A DNA stretch of 21,892 bases from Bacteroidia bacterium. Lineage in GTDB: Bacteria; Bacteroidota; Bacteroidia; Bacteroidales; Rikenellaceae. The notes beneath the pieces were generated by a model that was not told where the DNA came from, searched no databases, and saw only the letters and a program-made list of their open reading frames with translations. Position numbers and translations under genes: made by a program. The stretch is from NCBI GenBank assembly GCA_025999315.1, contig BNXD01000025.1, positions 1 to 21,892 of the forward strand, given 5' to 3'. Shown here in pieces: positions 8,851-16,593 of this stretch (within the stretch, counting starts at the first letter, position 1; the number at the start of each line of letters is the position of its first letter).

Positions 8851-9180
8851 GAGTTGTTTTTTTTGCAGGCGGTTCGTTTTGCAGGCAGGTCCTCAGGCGC
8901 AGGGATGACCTCCATAACACAGTAACGAAGATAATGCCATTTACCCGCCGAACGTTTCGATGGCGAACAATCGTTCTTCGATCCGGCGTTTTTTAATTTA
9001 GATTATGCCCCGAACGATGCTAAATTCGTCCAATCGCAGCCTCCGAAAACGACTGCTAAACAATATTCATATCCCTGTGGACAAAATCGAAAGAGATTTG
9101 CGAACTTTCCGGTTTTTTATGGACGGCAGTGTTTTCGTCGCGTGCGCGCTTTCCATACTTTTATAAAAAAATCCGAAAAG
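8851..9180. promoter_or_regulatory. 330-bp divergent spacer, likely control region for the SusCD operon and the 618-residue protein gene
   Basis: No gene is seen here. Two divergent transcription units start from it, so it should hold two promoters and probably the target of the regulator encoded at 11034-15044. I found no exact TAnnTTTG (-7) match on either strand. Near-matches are TATCTTCG on the minus strand (8933-8926) and GAGATTTG on the plus strand (9093-9100), each one base off and without a convincing -33 TTTG. Repeated short elements include TTTTGCAGGC at 8861 and 8877, and the inverted pair AATTTAG 8995-9001 / CTAAATT 9020-9026. The stretch 8990-9180 is clearly more AT-rich than the coding DNA around it. 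Confidence 0.45.
8861..8886. repeat. Direct repeat TTTTGCAGGC x2, 16 bp apart
   Basis: TTTTGCAGGC occurs at 8861-8870 and again at 8877-8886, exactly 16 bp start to start, just upstream of the minus-strand sulfatase ATG. Its position in the 5' leader could suit a regulator or RNA-binding site, but a chance duplication is possible. Confidence 0.4.
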
Positions 9181-11037
9181 GTGAAAAAGATCGCTCTCGC
9201 CCTGTCGTTGCTGCTCTTCGCCGGGGTCGCTCATCCCTCAAAACCCGTTTACAGGCCGGGTACGCCGCACGCCGAGGCCCGCACGCTGCTCTGCACGTGG
9301 GGCGAGGCTATGCTTGCCTGTCAACTGCGCACGGACGATCCTGCTCTCGACGGGGCTCTGCTCTGCCCTGCCTGCGGACGCATCCACGGCCGCTGCATCG
9401 AAGCCGCGCTACCCTTCATGTGTCTGGCTCATGAGACGGGCGAGGCACGATGGGTCGAGGCTGCCCGCCGTGTGATGCGCTGGGGAGCCAATGTGAAGAT
9501 GCCCGACGGCGGCTGGATGAACGACATAAATGTCTCGGACTGGAACGGTACCACCGTCTTCGCCGCCATCGCCCTCTATGAAGCGTTGCACCGTTACGGC
9601 GCGATGCTCGACGATTCTACCCGCAGTGCGTGGCGCGAGGAGCTGCGCTCGGCGGGAGAGTTTATCCATTCCAGCGACTTTATCTATTCGCGCCGCCGTG
9701 GCGGGTGGCGCAACATGAATATAAATTACTCCGCCTCGGCAACTTACGCTCTCCATGCGTTGGGTGAGATGTTCGCGCGCGAGGATTACAAAACCAAGGC
9801 GCGCCTGATAGCCTCCGACATGGCCCCATACTTCACCCGCGAGGGTTTTCTCTACGGCGAGGGGCAGCGCATGGAGCCGACGTCGAAGGGGTGTTTGCCG
9901 GTCGACCTGCTATATAATGTAGAGGAATCTCTGCCCAATCTGGCGAGCTACGCCGTTCTGTCCGGCGACGAGGCCACGCGCGCACTGGTCGAACGGTCAA
10001 TGCGCACCCATCTCGCCTTCATGCTGCCCGACGGCGGCTGGGACGACAGCTGGGGCACGCGCAACTTCAAGTGGTGCTACTGGGGAGGACGCACCTCGGA
10101 CGGTTTTATGGCCGGCTATTACCTGCTCGGCGGACAGTATCCTGCTTTCGACGAGGCGGTCATGCGCAATATCCGTCTGCTGGCCGCCTCCACCCGCGAC
10201 GGATTGTTGAGCGGGCGCGATTATGCGGAGAATGGCCTGGCCACCTGCATCCACCACACCGTAAGCCATGCCAAGGCCCTCGCCTCGATGCTGGCCATCG
10301 CGCCACGACCATATAAACCCTGCGTTCTGCCGCGCGAAGCCGCTTCGGGGGCGACGCATTTCGCCGACATCGACACGTGGCTTGTGTCTGAAGGACCATG
10401 GCGGGCGACGGTGACCGGGTACGACTGCGAATACAAGGTCGAGGGAACACATCCGATGGGCGGCGCGCTTTCGATGCTGTGGCACAGTAATACAGGCCCC
10501 GTGTTCGCCGCCTCGATGAATCTCTACTCGCTCGTCGAGGCCCCCAACATGCAGGCCGACCGTCAGCGCCATACGATGTGCGCCACTCCGCGTGTGGAGT
10601 TGATCGAAAATGGAGTGATGTACAGCAATCTGGACGATGCGACGGCCTCTATCGCTTCGCAGGGAGGCTCGACGCTGCGCGTAAGGGCCCATCTGGTCGA
10701 CGCCGGGCAGAGGCATCCATCCGCAGGGCCCGTCGAGGTGGAGATAGTCTATGAATTTACAGCGCAGAGGATTACGATGTCGGCGCACACGCTCTCGAAA
10801 GCGCCGGCGCGTATGGTATTGCCGCTGATCGCTCCGCGCTCGTGGCGGGTCGGCTGCAATGGCGGCGTCATCGAGATCACGGACGGTGCACGTACCGTTT
10901 CGGTCGCCTCGCCCGGAGTGCAGCTGCTGCCCTCGAACGATGGCCGCATCCTCTCCCTGACACCAGGATTCAGTTTCGTTCCCATCTCCGTCCCACTCGA
11001 AAACGGTGCGGCAACAACTGTCTTGACAGTGAATTAG
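9181..11037 (+). CDS. Secreted protein of unknown function, helical toroid plus beta-sandwich layout, possible new lyase-type enzyme
   Basis: A 618-residue protein. I chose GTG 9181 because it gives MKKIALALSLLLFAGVAHPS, a standard signal peptide; the upstream GTG at 9142 would put 13 extra residues in front. No lipobox follows. Residues about 30-380 look all-helical, with recurring 'DGGW' turns (109-112, 284-287), and 400-618 look all-beta. That order is typical of (alpha/alpha)6 polysaccharide lyases, but I cannot place it in a numbered PL family. Visible motifs: C62-P-A-C65-G-R-I-H69 with C72, a possible zinc site; WRNMNINY (176-183), Asn-rich as in lyase active sites; CIHHTVSH (356-363); VDLLYNVEESLP (241-252). 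The gene sits alone in its orientation, divergent from the SusCD operon and overlapping the regulator's 3' end by 4 bp. Context suggests a role in heparan sulfate breakdown; that is inference. Confidence 0.75.
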   Translation: MKKIALALSLLLFAGVAHPSKPVYRPGTPHAEARTLLCTWGEAMLACQLRTDDPALDGALLCPACGRIHGRCIEAALPFMCLAHETGEARWVEAARRVMRWGANVKMPDGGWMNDINVSDWNGTTVFAAIALYEALHRYGAMLDDSTRSAWREELRSAGEFIHSSDFIYSRRRGGWRNMNINYSASATYALHALGEMFAREDYKTKARLIASDMAPYFTREGFLYGEGQRMEPTSKGCLPVDLLYNVEESLPNLASYAVLSGDEATRALVERSMRTHLAFMLPDGGWDDSWGTRNFKWCYWGGRTSDGFMAGYYLLGGQYPAFDEAVMRNIRLLAASTRDGLLSGRDYAENGLATCIHHTVSHAKALASMLAIAPRPYKPCVLPREAASGATHFADIDTWLVSEGPWRATVTGYDCEYKVEGTHPMGGALSMLWHSNTGPVFAASMNLYSLVEAPNMQADRQRHTMCATPRVELIENGVMYSNLDDATASIASQGGSTLRVRAHLVDAGQRHPSAGPVEVEIVYEFTAQRITMSAHTLSKAPARMVLPLIAPRSWRVGCNGGVIEITDGARTVSVASPGVQLLPSNDGRILSLTPGFSFVPISVPLENGAATTVLTVN

Positions 11038-14000
11038 TCGCCGCTGCGCACCGCGCCCCTGTTCCGCTGATATTCCGTCGGCAGACACCCTACGTGCTTT
11101 TTGAAGCTGGTGGCGAAGTAGGATGGCGAACTGAAGCCGACAATGCAGCTGACCTCCGCCACAGAGAGCTTGCCCTCGGCAAGTAGCGTGCAGGCGCGGT
11201 TGAAGCGTATCTTGCGGATGAACTGCGTCGAAGCCTCGCCGGTGATCGACTTCATTTTCAGGTGCAGGCTCGACCGGCTGATGCAGAGTTCGCGGGCGAA
11301 ATCGTCCGAAGAGAACTCCTCGTTGCCGATATTCTCCTCCACTACCTTGATAGCTTTGCGCAGGAACTCGCCGTCCACGGCGTTCGAGGTGATCTTGTCG
11401 GGATCGACCTCGGCTATGCTACGCGAGTAGTGATGGCGCAGACGGTAGCGGATTTTGAGCAGGTTGCCTATCTTGGCTTGCAGGATCGGCAGTGAGAACG
11501 GTTTGGACAGATAGTCGTCGGCCCCGGCTTCGATGCCGGCCATCTGACCCTCCATGCTGTCGCGCGCGGTGAGGATGACCACCATGATGTGGCTCGTGCG
11601 GATGTTCTGCTTGATGGCGCGGGTCAGCTCCAAACCATCCATGCCCGGCATCATGATGTCGGTTATGACGATGTCGACCTCCGTGTCGCGCAGCATCGCC
11701 AGAGCCTCGGCGCCGTCCGAAGCGGTGAAGATATTGAACCTGTCCGAAAAACTGTCGGCCAGATACTGTTTGATCTGATCGTTGTCCTCGACAATGAGGA
11801 TCGACTCTTCGTGCGACCCGTGACCGACGGCCTGCGCCCGCTCGCCGACGTATGAGGCGTCCTGTACGAAGAGCGAGATGTCGCCGCCGCTCCGCCCCGC
11901 CGCCCGCTCTTCATGGGCAAGCTCTTCGGGAGCGTAGGCCTCGATCGAGGCGGGCAGCGAGATGCGGAATTCGGTGAAACGGCCCGGCTCGCTTTTCACG
12001 GCTATGACCCCGTGATGGCGATCGACCAGCAGTTTGACGATGGAGAGCCCGATGCCGGTGCCCGTTCTGTCTTCGTCGATGCGGTAGAACCGCTCGAATA
12101 TCTTATCTATCTTATCCCGCGCGATACCCATGCCGCTGTCGCGAACGCTGATGGTCAGGCTATCGCCCTCCATGTCGAGCCCGACGCGAATCGTGCCGCC
12201 ATCCTGAGTGAACTTGAAGGCGTTGGACAGCAGGTTCGTAACCATCATCTCGACGTAGGAGGCGTCGATGGCCGCCGTCCGCCCCGCCAGAGAGGAGGCA
12301 AGGATGAAGTTCATGTCGCGTCCCCGCGCATTATCCTCGAACATGGCGAAAAGGTTGGCCACCACCGCCTCCGGATCGGTCACGGCCACGCTTATGCGAA
12401 ACATGTTGAGCTCGGCTTTGCTGTAGTCGAGCAACTGGTTGACCATGTGGAGCAGCCGACGGCTGTTGAGCCAGACATAGTCGATGCGCCGACGTACGAA
12501 GTTGTCCTGCACGGGGTGGCCGCGGATCTCCTGCAACGGCGAGAGGATCAGCGTGAGCGGCGTGCGTAACTCATGGGACATGTTGATGTAGAAGCGGATT
12601 TTCTCCTGGCTGATCTCTTCGATCTTGCTCCTCTCCATCTGTTCGAGACGGAGTTGCATCCGCATTTTGCCGCGCAGCGACAGGAAGTGCGCCACGCCCC
12701 ATGCGGCCGCCAGTGCGGCCAGAATGCAGGCGATTTTGAACAGCGCCGCCTGGTGCCATGCCGGAGTGATGCGAATGTCCAGTCGGGCGGGCTGCTCGCA
12801 CCACACGCCGTCGTTGTTGCCCGCCTTGACCAGCAGCGTGTAGCGTCCGGGGCGGAGGTTCGAGTAGCCGACCGATGTGCTGCGTGTCGGCCACCAGTCG
12901 TCGTCGAACCCTTCGAGCTTGCAGGCAAAGGAGTTGTTGATCCCGGCCAGAGGATTGGTAACGACGAACTCCACGCTGAACATATTGTCGCGCGAGGGCA
13001 TCCTTACGGAGGTCAGGTTGCCCAGACTGTCGCACAGGATGCCGCTCGCCAGGTCGGTAGCGACCCGACGGTTGGAGACCGTGATGCCCGTGATGCGCGG
13101 CGCGGGAGCGAAGGGATTGTCGGTTATCTCCTCCGGGCCGAACCACGTGATGCCGTTGATCCCGCCGAAGTAGAAGGCTCCCCAGGCGGTGCGGCACGCC
13201 GCATACAGGTTGAACTGGTTGCTGCTGATGCCGTCCTCGCGCAGATAGTTGCGAAAGAGACCACTTTTGGGCGAGAAACACGACAGTCCGCGATTAGTGC
13301 TCATCCACAGACGGTTGTATCGGTCTTCGAGAATACTGTATACGCAGTCGTTGGGCAATCCGTCCGCTGTGGTGTAACCTTCAAAAGAGCCGCCCTGTTC
13401 GTCGTAGCGGAACAGCCCGCTCTTCGATCCGACCCATATCGTTCCGCCGCTGTCTTCGCTCACGCACACGACATGGAACTGTCTCCCCGTGGGCATGGTC
13501 TCAAAGGCGGTCAGACGATCGCCGACAGGTGTGTAGAGGTAGAGACCATAATTCGTCCCTATCCATATCCGCCGACGGCTGTCGCGGTACATGGCGTTGA
13601 TGATCGACGAGGCGAGGCGCGGGTGTTTGGCCGCCACCGGATTGGGCAGGAATTTGCCCGCGCCCTTGTCGAAGGAGACCAGACCGCTCAGCGTGCCGAT
13701 CCACAACATGCGATCGTCATACTTCAGGATCGAATAGCAGCTGTTGCGCAGATGGCTGTCAGGATCGAGGGTGAAGGTCGCGATCCTTCCCGACCGGCGG
13801 TCGAGACGGCTCAGTCCTCCGGCATGAGTGCCGATCCACATGGTGGTGGGGCCGTCGGCGAGCACCGTCTTGACATTTTCGGAACGCAATCCGTCGGAGG
13901 TGGAGTAATGTTTGAACAGACCTGTGCGCACATCGTAGAAGTTCAGCCCCGCATCGTTGGTGCCGATCCACAGGCAGCCCGTGTCGCCGTCCTCTGCGAT

Positions 14001-15044
14001 GCAGTTTATCATGTTGTCCGAAAGTGAATTGACATGAGGCTGGTGTCGCAGCAGATGGAAGCGAAAGGCCATCGGATGCCAGTAGCTCAAACCGCCGTAG
14101 TAGGTGCCCAGCCACATCCCGCCCTGACTGTCCATGAATATCGAGCGGACGGAGTTGTGGCTGATCGACGTCGGGTCGTCGTAGCTGTAAGCGTATGCCG
14201 TGAAACGGTCGTCGGTCTGATTGTAGATGAACAGACCCTCCGTGGTGCCCACCCACAGTCGGCCGTCGCTGTCAAGACCCAGCGTGCGGACATTGTTGCT
14301 CGTCAGAGAGTGGGCTCCGGCTCCGCTCCTGTTGTAACGGGCGATGATGCGCATGGTGGCGTCGGCGCGCCACAGCCCGCCGCGTGTGGCGATCCAGAAT
14401 CCGCCTTCAGGGTCGGGGGTGATGTGGGTAACGTGCTGCCGTTCGAGCTCCGGCATGATGCGCGCGACGGTTTTGTAGAGTTGCGAATAGATGTAGAGCC
14501 CCTCCGTGGTACCGACGAGCACATTGTCGCCATATCGACAGAGGCAGTAGATCGAGACACCGGAAAGCGGAACGCTCTTGTCGAAACGCCCGGAAGTCCT
14601 GTCGAAGCCGATCAGTCCGACGTCGGTGGCCAGCAGCAGCCGTCCCTCCGTGGCCGCGTCGATGGCGAAGACCTGCATGTTCCGCCCCGGCAGAGAGTAG
14701 TTGACGAAACGGCCGGTGAGTGCGTCGTAGCGCGAAAGACCCGATGCGGTGCCGATCCAGAGGCGTCCGCCCGCCTCGGCCCGTAGCGAACTTATGAAGT
14801 TGTTGCCCAGCGACGAGCTGTCGCCATCGACATGACGATAGACGGTAAAACGGTAGCCGTCCCAGCGGTTAAGCCCGTCCGACGTTCCGACCCAAATGCA
14901 GCGGTTGGCGTCCTCGGCAATGGCGAGCACGGTGTTCTGCGACAGGCCGTCGTCCACCGACAGCGTCTTGAAACGCACCGAAGGCAGAGCCGCGGCCTGC
15001 AGGGACAGCAGGGCAAAAATGGCGATCAGTATGTGTCTTCCCAT
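11034..15044 (-). CDS. Hybrid two-component system regulator (one-protein sensor kinase/response regulator)
   Basis: A 1336-residue inner-membrane regulator with every HTCS module. Signal peptide 1-19. A double beta-propeller of Reg_prop repeats runs about 25-640 (recurrent 'LWIGT...GL' units). Y_Y_Y domain about 660-760 and one membrane helix about 766-790. HisKA has the phospho-acceptor H824 in NMSHELRTP. HATPase is about 925-1032, with N-box NLLSNAFKF and the GTGIGLSIV motif. The receiver is about 1080-1195, with phospho-acceptor D1129 (VITDIMMPGMDG) and K1181. An AraC-type helix-turn-helix covers about 1228-1332. All catalytic residues are present, so it should be active. It lies between the gene it converges on (9181-11037) and the divergent sulfatase-PL15-PHP operon, the usual place for a PUL's own activator. 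The likely ligand is a heparin/heparan sulfate oligosaccharide, inferred from the neighbours. Confidence 0.96.
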   Translation of the reverse strand: MGRHILIAIFALLSLQAAALPSVRFKTLSVDDGLSQNTVLAIAEDANRCIWVGTSDGLNRWDGYRFTVYRHVDGDSSSLGNNFISSLRAEAGGRLWIGTASGLSRYDALTGRFVNYSLPGRNMQVFAIDAATEGRLLLATDVGLIGFDRTSGRFDKSVPLSGVSIYCLCRYGDNVLVGTTEGLYIYSQLYKTVARIMPELERQHVTHITPDPEGGFWIATRGGLWRADATMRIIARYNRSGAGAHSLTSNNVRTLGLDSDGRLWVGTTEGLFIYNQTDDRFTAYAYSYDDPTSISHNSVRSIFMDSQGGMWLGTYYGGLSYWHPMAFRFHLLRHQPHVNSLSDNMINCIAEDGDTGCLWIGTNDAGLNFYDVRTGLFKHYSTSDGLRSENVKTVLADGPTTMWIGTHAGGLSRLDRRSGRIATFTLDPDSHLRNSCYSILKYDDRMLWIGTLSGLVSFDKGAGKFLPNPVAAKHPRLASSIINAMYRDSRRRIWIGTNYGLYLYTPVGDRLTAFETMPTGRQFHVVCVSEDSGGTIWVGSKSGLFRYDEQGGSFEGYTTADGLPNDCVYSILEDRYNRLWMSTNRGLSCFSPKSGLFRNYLREDGISSNQFNLYAACRTAWGAFYFGGINGITWFGPEEITDNPFAPAPRITGITVSNRRVATDLASGILCDSLGNLTSVRMPSRDNMFSVEFVVTNPLAGINNSFACKLEGFDDDWWPTRSTSVGYSNLRPGRYTLLVKAGNNDGVWCEQPARLDIRITPAWHQAALFKIACILAALAAAWGVAHFLSLRGKMRMQLRLEQMERSKIEEISQEKIRFYINMSHELRTPLTLILSPLQEIRGHPVQDNFVRRRIDYVWLNSRRLLHMVNQLLDYSKAELNMFRISVAVTDPEAVVANLFAMFEDNARGRDMNFILASSLAGRTAAIDASYVEMMVTNLLSNAFKFTQDGGTIRVGLDMEGDSLTISVRDSGMGIARDKIDKIFERFYRIDEDRTGTGIGLSIVKLLVDRHHGVIAVKSEPGRFTEFRISLPASIEAYAPEELAHEERAAGRSGGDISLFVQDASYVGERAQAVGHGSHEESILIVEDNDQIKQYLADSFSDRFNIFTASDGAEALAMLRDTEVDIVITDIMMPGMDGLELTRAIKQNIRTSHIMVVILTARDSMEGQMAGIEAGADDYLSKPFSLPILQAKIGNLLKIRYRLRHHYSRSIAEVDPDKITSNAVDGEFLRKAIKVVEENIGNEEFSSDDFARELCISRSSLHLKMKSITGEASTQFIRKIRFNRACTLLAEGKLSVAEVSCIVGFSSPSYFATSFKKHVGCLPTEYQRNRGAVRSGD

Positions 15045-15211
15045 AATTTTGATGTAATCCTGTGCAATAGGGAACGAAGTTAAGCCAAATTTTATTTTAT
15101 TTAGACCCTGCGTTTATAAAAAACAACACTTTTTGCACAAAATCTAAATCGGTCGACACAGGATTTGTAATATGGGAGCCGCAATCGAAATGAAATTTGC
15201 TTGCGAATGGC

Positions 15212-15219
15212 TACTTTTG
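15212..15219 (+). promoter_or_regulatory. Candidate -7 box TACTTTTG for the second enzyme operon
   Basis: TACTTTTG matches the Bacteroidota -7 consensus TAnnTTTG exactly and lies 16 bp before the sulfatase ATG at 15235. No TTTG stands at the expected distance for a -33 box; the nearest TTG is at 15197-15199, too close. If real, the leader would be very short. The 190-bp divergent spacer 15045-15234 is AT-rich and must also contain the regulator's own promoter, for which I found no clear box. Confidence 0.25.
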
Positions 15220-15234
15220 TATAAAACATTTGGA

Positions 15235-16593
15235 ATGATGAACAGACTGTTGACCGCCGTCGGAAGTGTGGCGCTGCTGCTTCCTTCGGCCGCTTCGTCC
15301 CGCCCGGCCACCCGCCCGAACATTATCTTTATTCTCACCGACCAGCAGACCTCGCGGGCAATGAGTTGCGCCGACAATCCCTTCGTCGGGACCCCTGCCA
15401 TGGACGCTCTGGCCGCCGACGGGGTGCGCCTCACGAGGGCCTACTGTCCGTTTCCGCTCAGCGGGCCCTGTCGCGCGTCGCTCATGACCGGCCGGACGGC
15501 ATGGCAGGTGGGAGTAACCGACAACGAGCAACAGCCTTCGCCCGAAGCGATGGCGGCGAGCATCGGACTTAAAATGCGGTCCGCCGGTTACGAGCCTCTC
15601 TATGCCGGAAAATGGCATATCCCGCAGATAGAGGTGCCGGAGGGAATGGGCTTCACGAAGATATGCGGCATGGACGACCGCACGCTGGTCGACAACTGCG
15701 CGCCATACCTGTCGCGCAAATATGACAAACCGCTCTTCCTGGTCGCCTCGTTCCTCGACCCGCACGAGATTTGCGAATACGCTCGTTGCGAAACCCTGCC
15801 ATACGGGCCGTTGGCAGATTATCGCACGGAGGAGTGCCCCAATCTGCCACCCAACTTCATGCCCTCGACATACGAGGCGGAGGCCCTGCGTCTGCACCAC
15901 GCCATGACCCCGCGCATCCACGACACCTACGCCTACACGCAGGACGACTGGCGACGCTATCTCTACGCCTACTACCGTCTCGTCGAGCGGGTCGATCTGC
16001 AAGTGGGGCGTTTGGTCGATCTGCTGAAAAGGAACGGGCTGTACGATAACTCTTTGATAATCTTCGCTTCGGATCACGGCGACGGAGTGGCCGCCCATCA
16101 GTGGAACCAGAAATGGGCTCTGTTCGAGGAGGTGGTTGGTGTGCCGCTGATAGTCAAGGCCCCAAAAGGGGGGCTGCGCGGGGCGGTCAACGACACGGCC
16201 CTGTCGAATATCGGTCTGGACATCTTCGCCACGATATGCGACTACGCCGGTGTCGCTCCGGGCGAGGGTTACCGCGGCCGGAGCTACCGTCCGCTCGTCG
16301 AGGGAGGCGCGAAAGAGCTGCAACCGGAGGTATTTATCGAAACCACGCTGAGCGGCATCGACATGCGGGCGTGGAGCATCGTCGAGGGGCGATATAAATA
16401 TGTACTCTACAACTATTACCGCAACCGCGAGCAACTCTATGATCTGCTGTCCGATCCGGGCGAGATGGTCAATCTGGCAGTGGACAGGGCATACGCTCCC
16501 GAGTTGCAGCGTCTGCGTGCAAAACTCCTCGACTGGGCGCAGTATACCGGCGAGCCACGCCTGCTGCGGAACATAAAACCACTGGTGAAATGA
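15235..16593 (+). CDS. S-type formylglycine sulfatase (second of the locus)
   Basis: A secreted sulfatase of 452 residues. Two adjacent ATGs (15235, 15238) precede NRLLTAVGSVALLLPSAASS, a signal peptide; the longer frame back to 15172 would add a non-signal extension. Numbered from the second ATG: TRPNIIFILTDQQ (25-37), where Q36 stands in the usual second Asp metal position; formylglycine motif S75-G-P-C-R79, again serine-type; GKWH at 124-127; FLDPHEICEYAR at 172-183; ASDHGDG with D279 and H280 as further metal ligands. Length is normal for family S1, with no extension. Position selectivity (2-O, 6-O or N) is not readable; a uronate 2-O-sulfatase would complement the first sulfatase, but this is only inference. 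It opens the plus-strand operon and overlaps the following lyase gene by 4 bp (ATGA), suggesting translational coupling. Confidence 0.9.
   Translation: MMNRLLTAVGSVALLLPSAASSRPATRPNIIFILTDQQTSRAMSCADNPFVGTPAMDALAADGVRLTRAYCPFPLSGPCRASLMTGRTAWQVGVTDNEQQPSPEAMAASIGLKMRSAGYEPLYAGKWHIPQIEVPEGMGFTKICGMDDRTLVDNCAPYLSRKYDKPLFLVASFLDPHEICEYARCETLPYGPLADYRTEECPNLPPNFMPSTYEAEALRLHHAMTPRIHDTYAYTQDDWRRYLYAYYRLVERVDLQVGRLVDLLKRNGLYDNSLIIFASDHGDGVAAHQWNQKWALFEEVVGVPLIVKAPKGGLRGAVNDTALSNIGLDIFATICDYAGVAPGEGYRGRSYRPLVEGGAKELQPEVFIETTLSGIDMRAWSIVEGRYKYVLYNYYRNREQLYDLLSDPGEMVNLAVDRAYAPELQRLRAKLLDWAQYTGEPRLLRNIKPLVK

Noticed and set aside
9142..9180. Upstream GTG start at 9142 for the 618-residue protein
   Set aside because: It would put 13 residues ahead of a complete signal peptide that begins exactly at the GTG at 9181.
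12573..14027. 484-codon plus-strand open frame inside the regulator gene
   Set aside because: Antisense shadow of the repetitive propeller region; composition is atypical and no domain is visible.
15172..15234. Upstream ATG start at 15172 for the second sulfatase
   Set aside because: The extra 21 residues precede a normal signal peptide, and the only -7-like box lies inside this extension.
15211..16434. 407-codon minus-strand open frame opposite the second sulfatase
   Set aside because: The sense frame contains all sulfatase motifs; the antisense translation has none.
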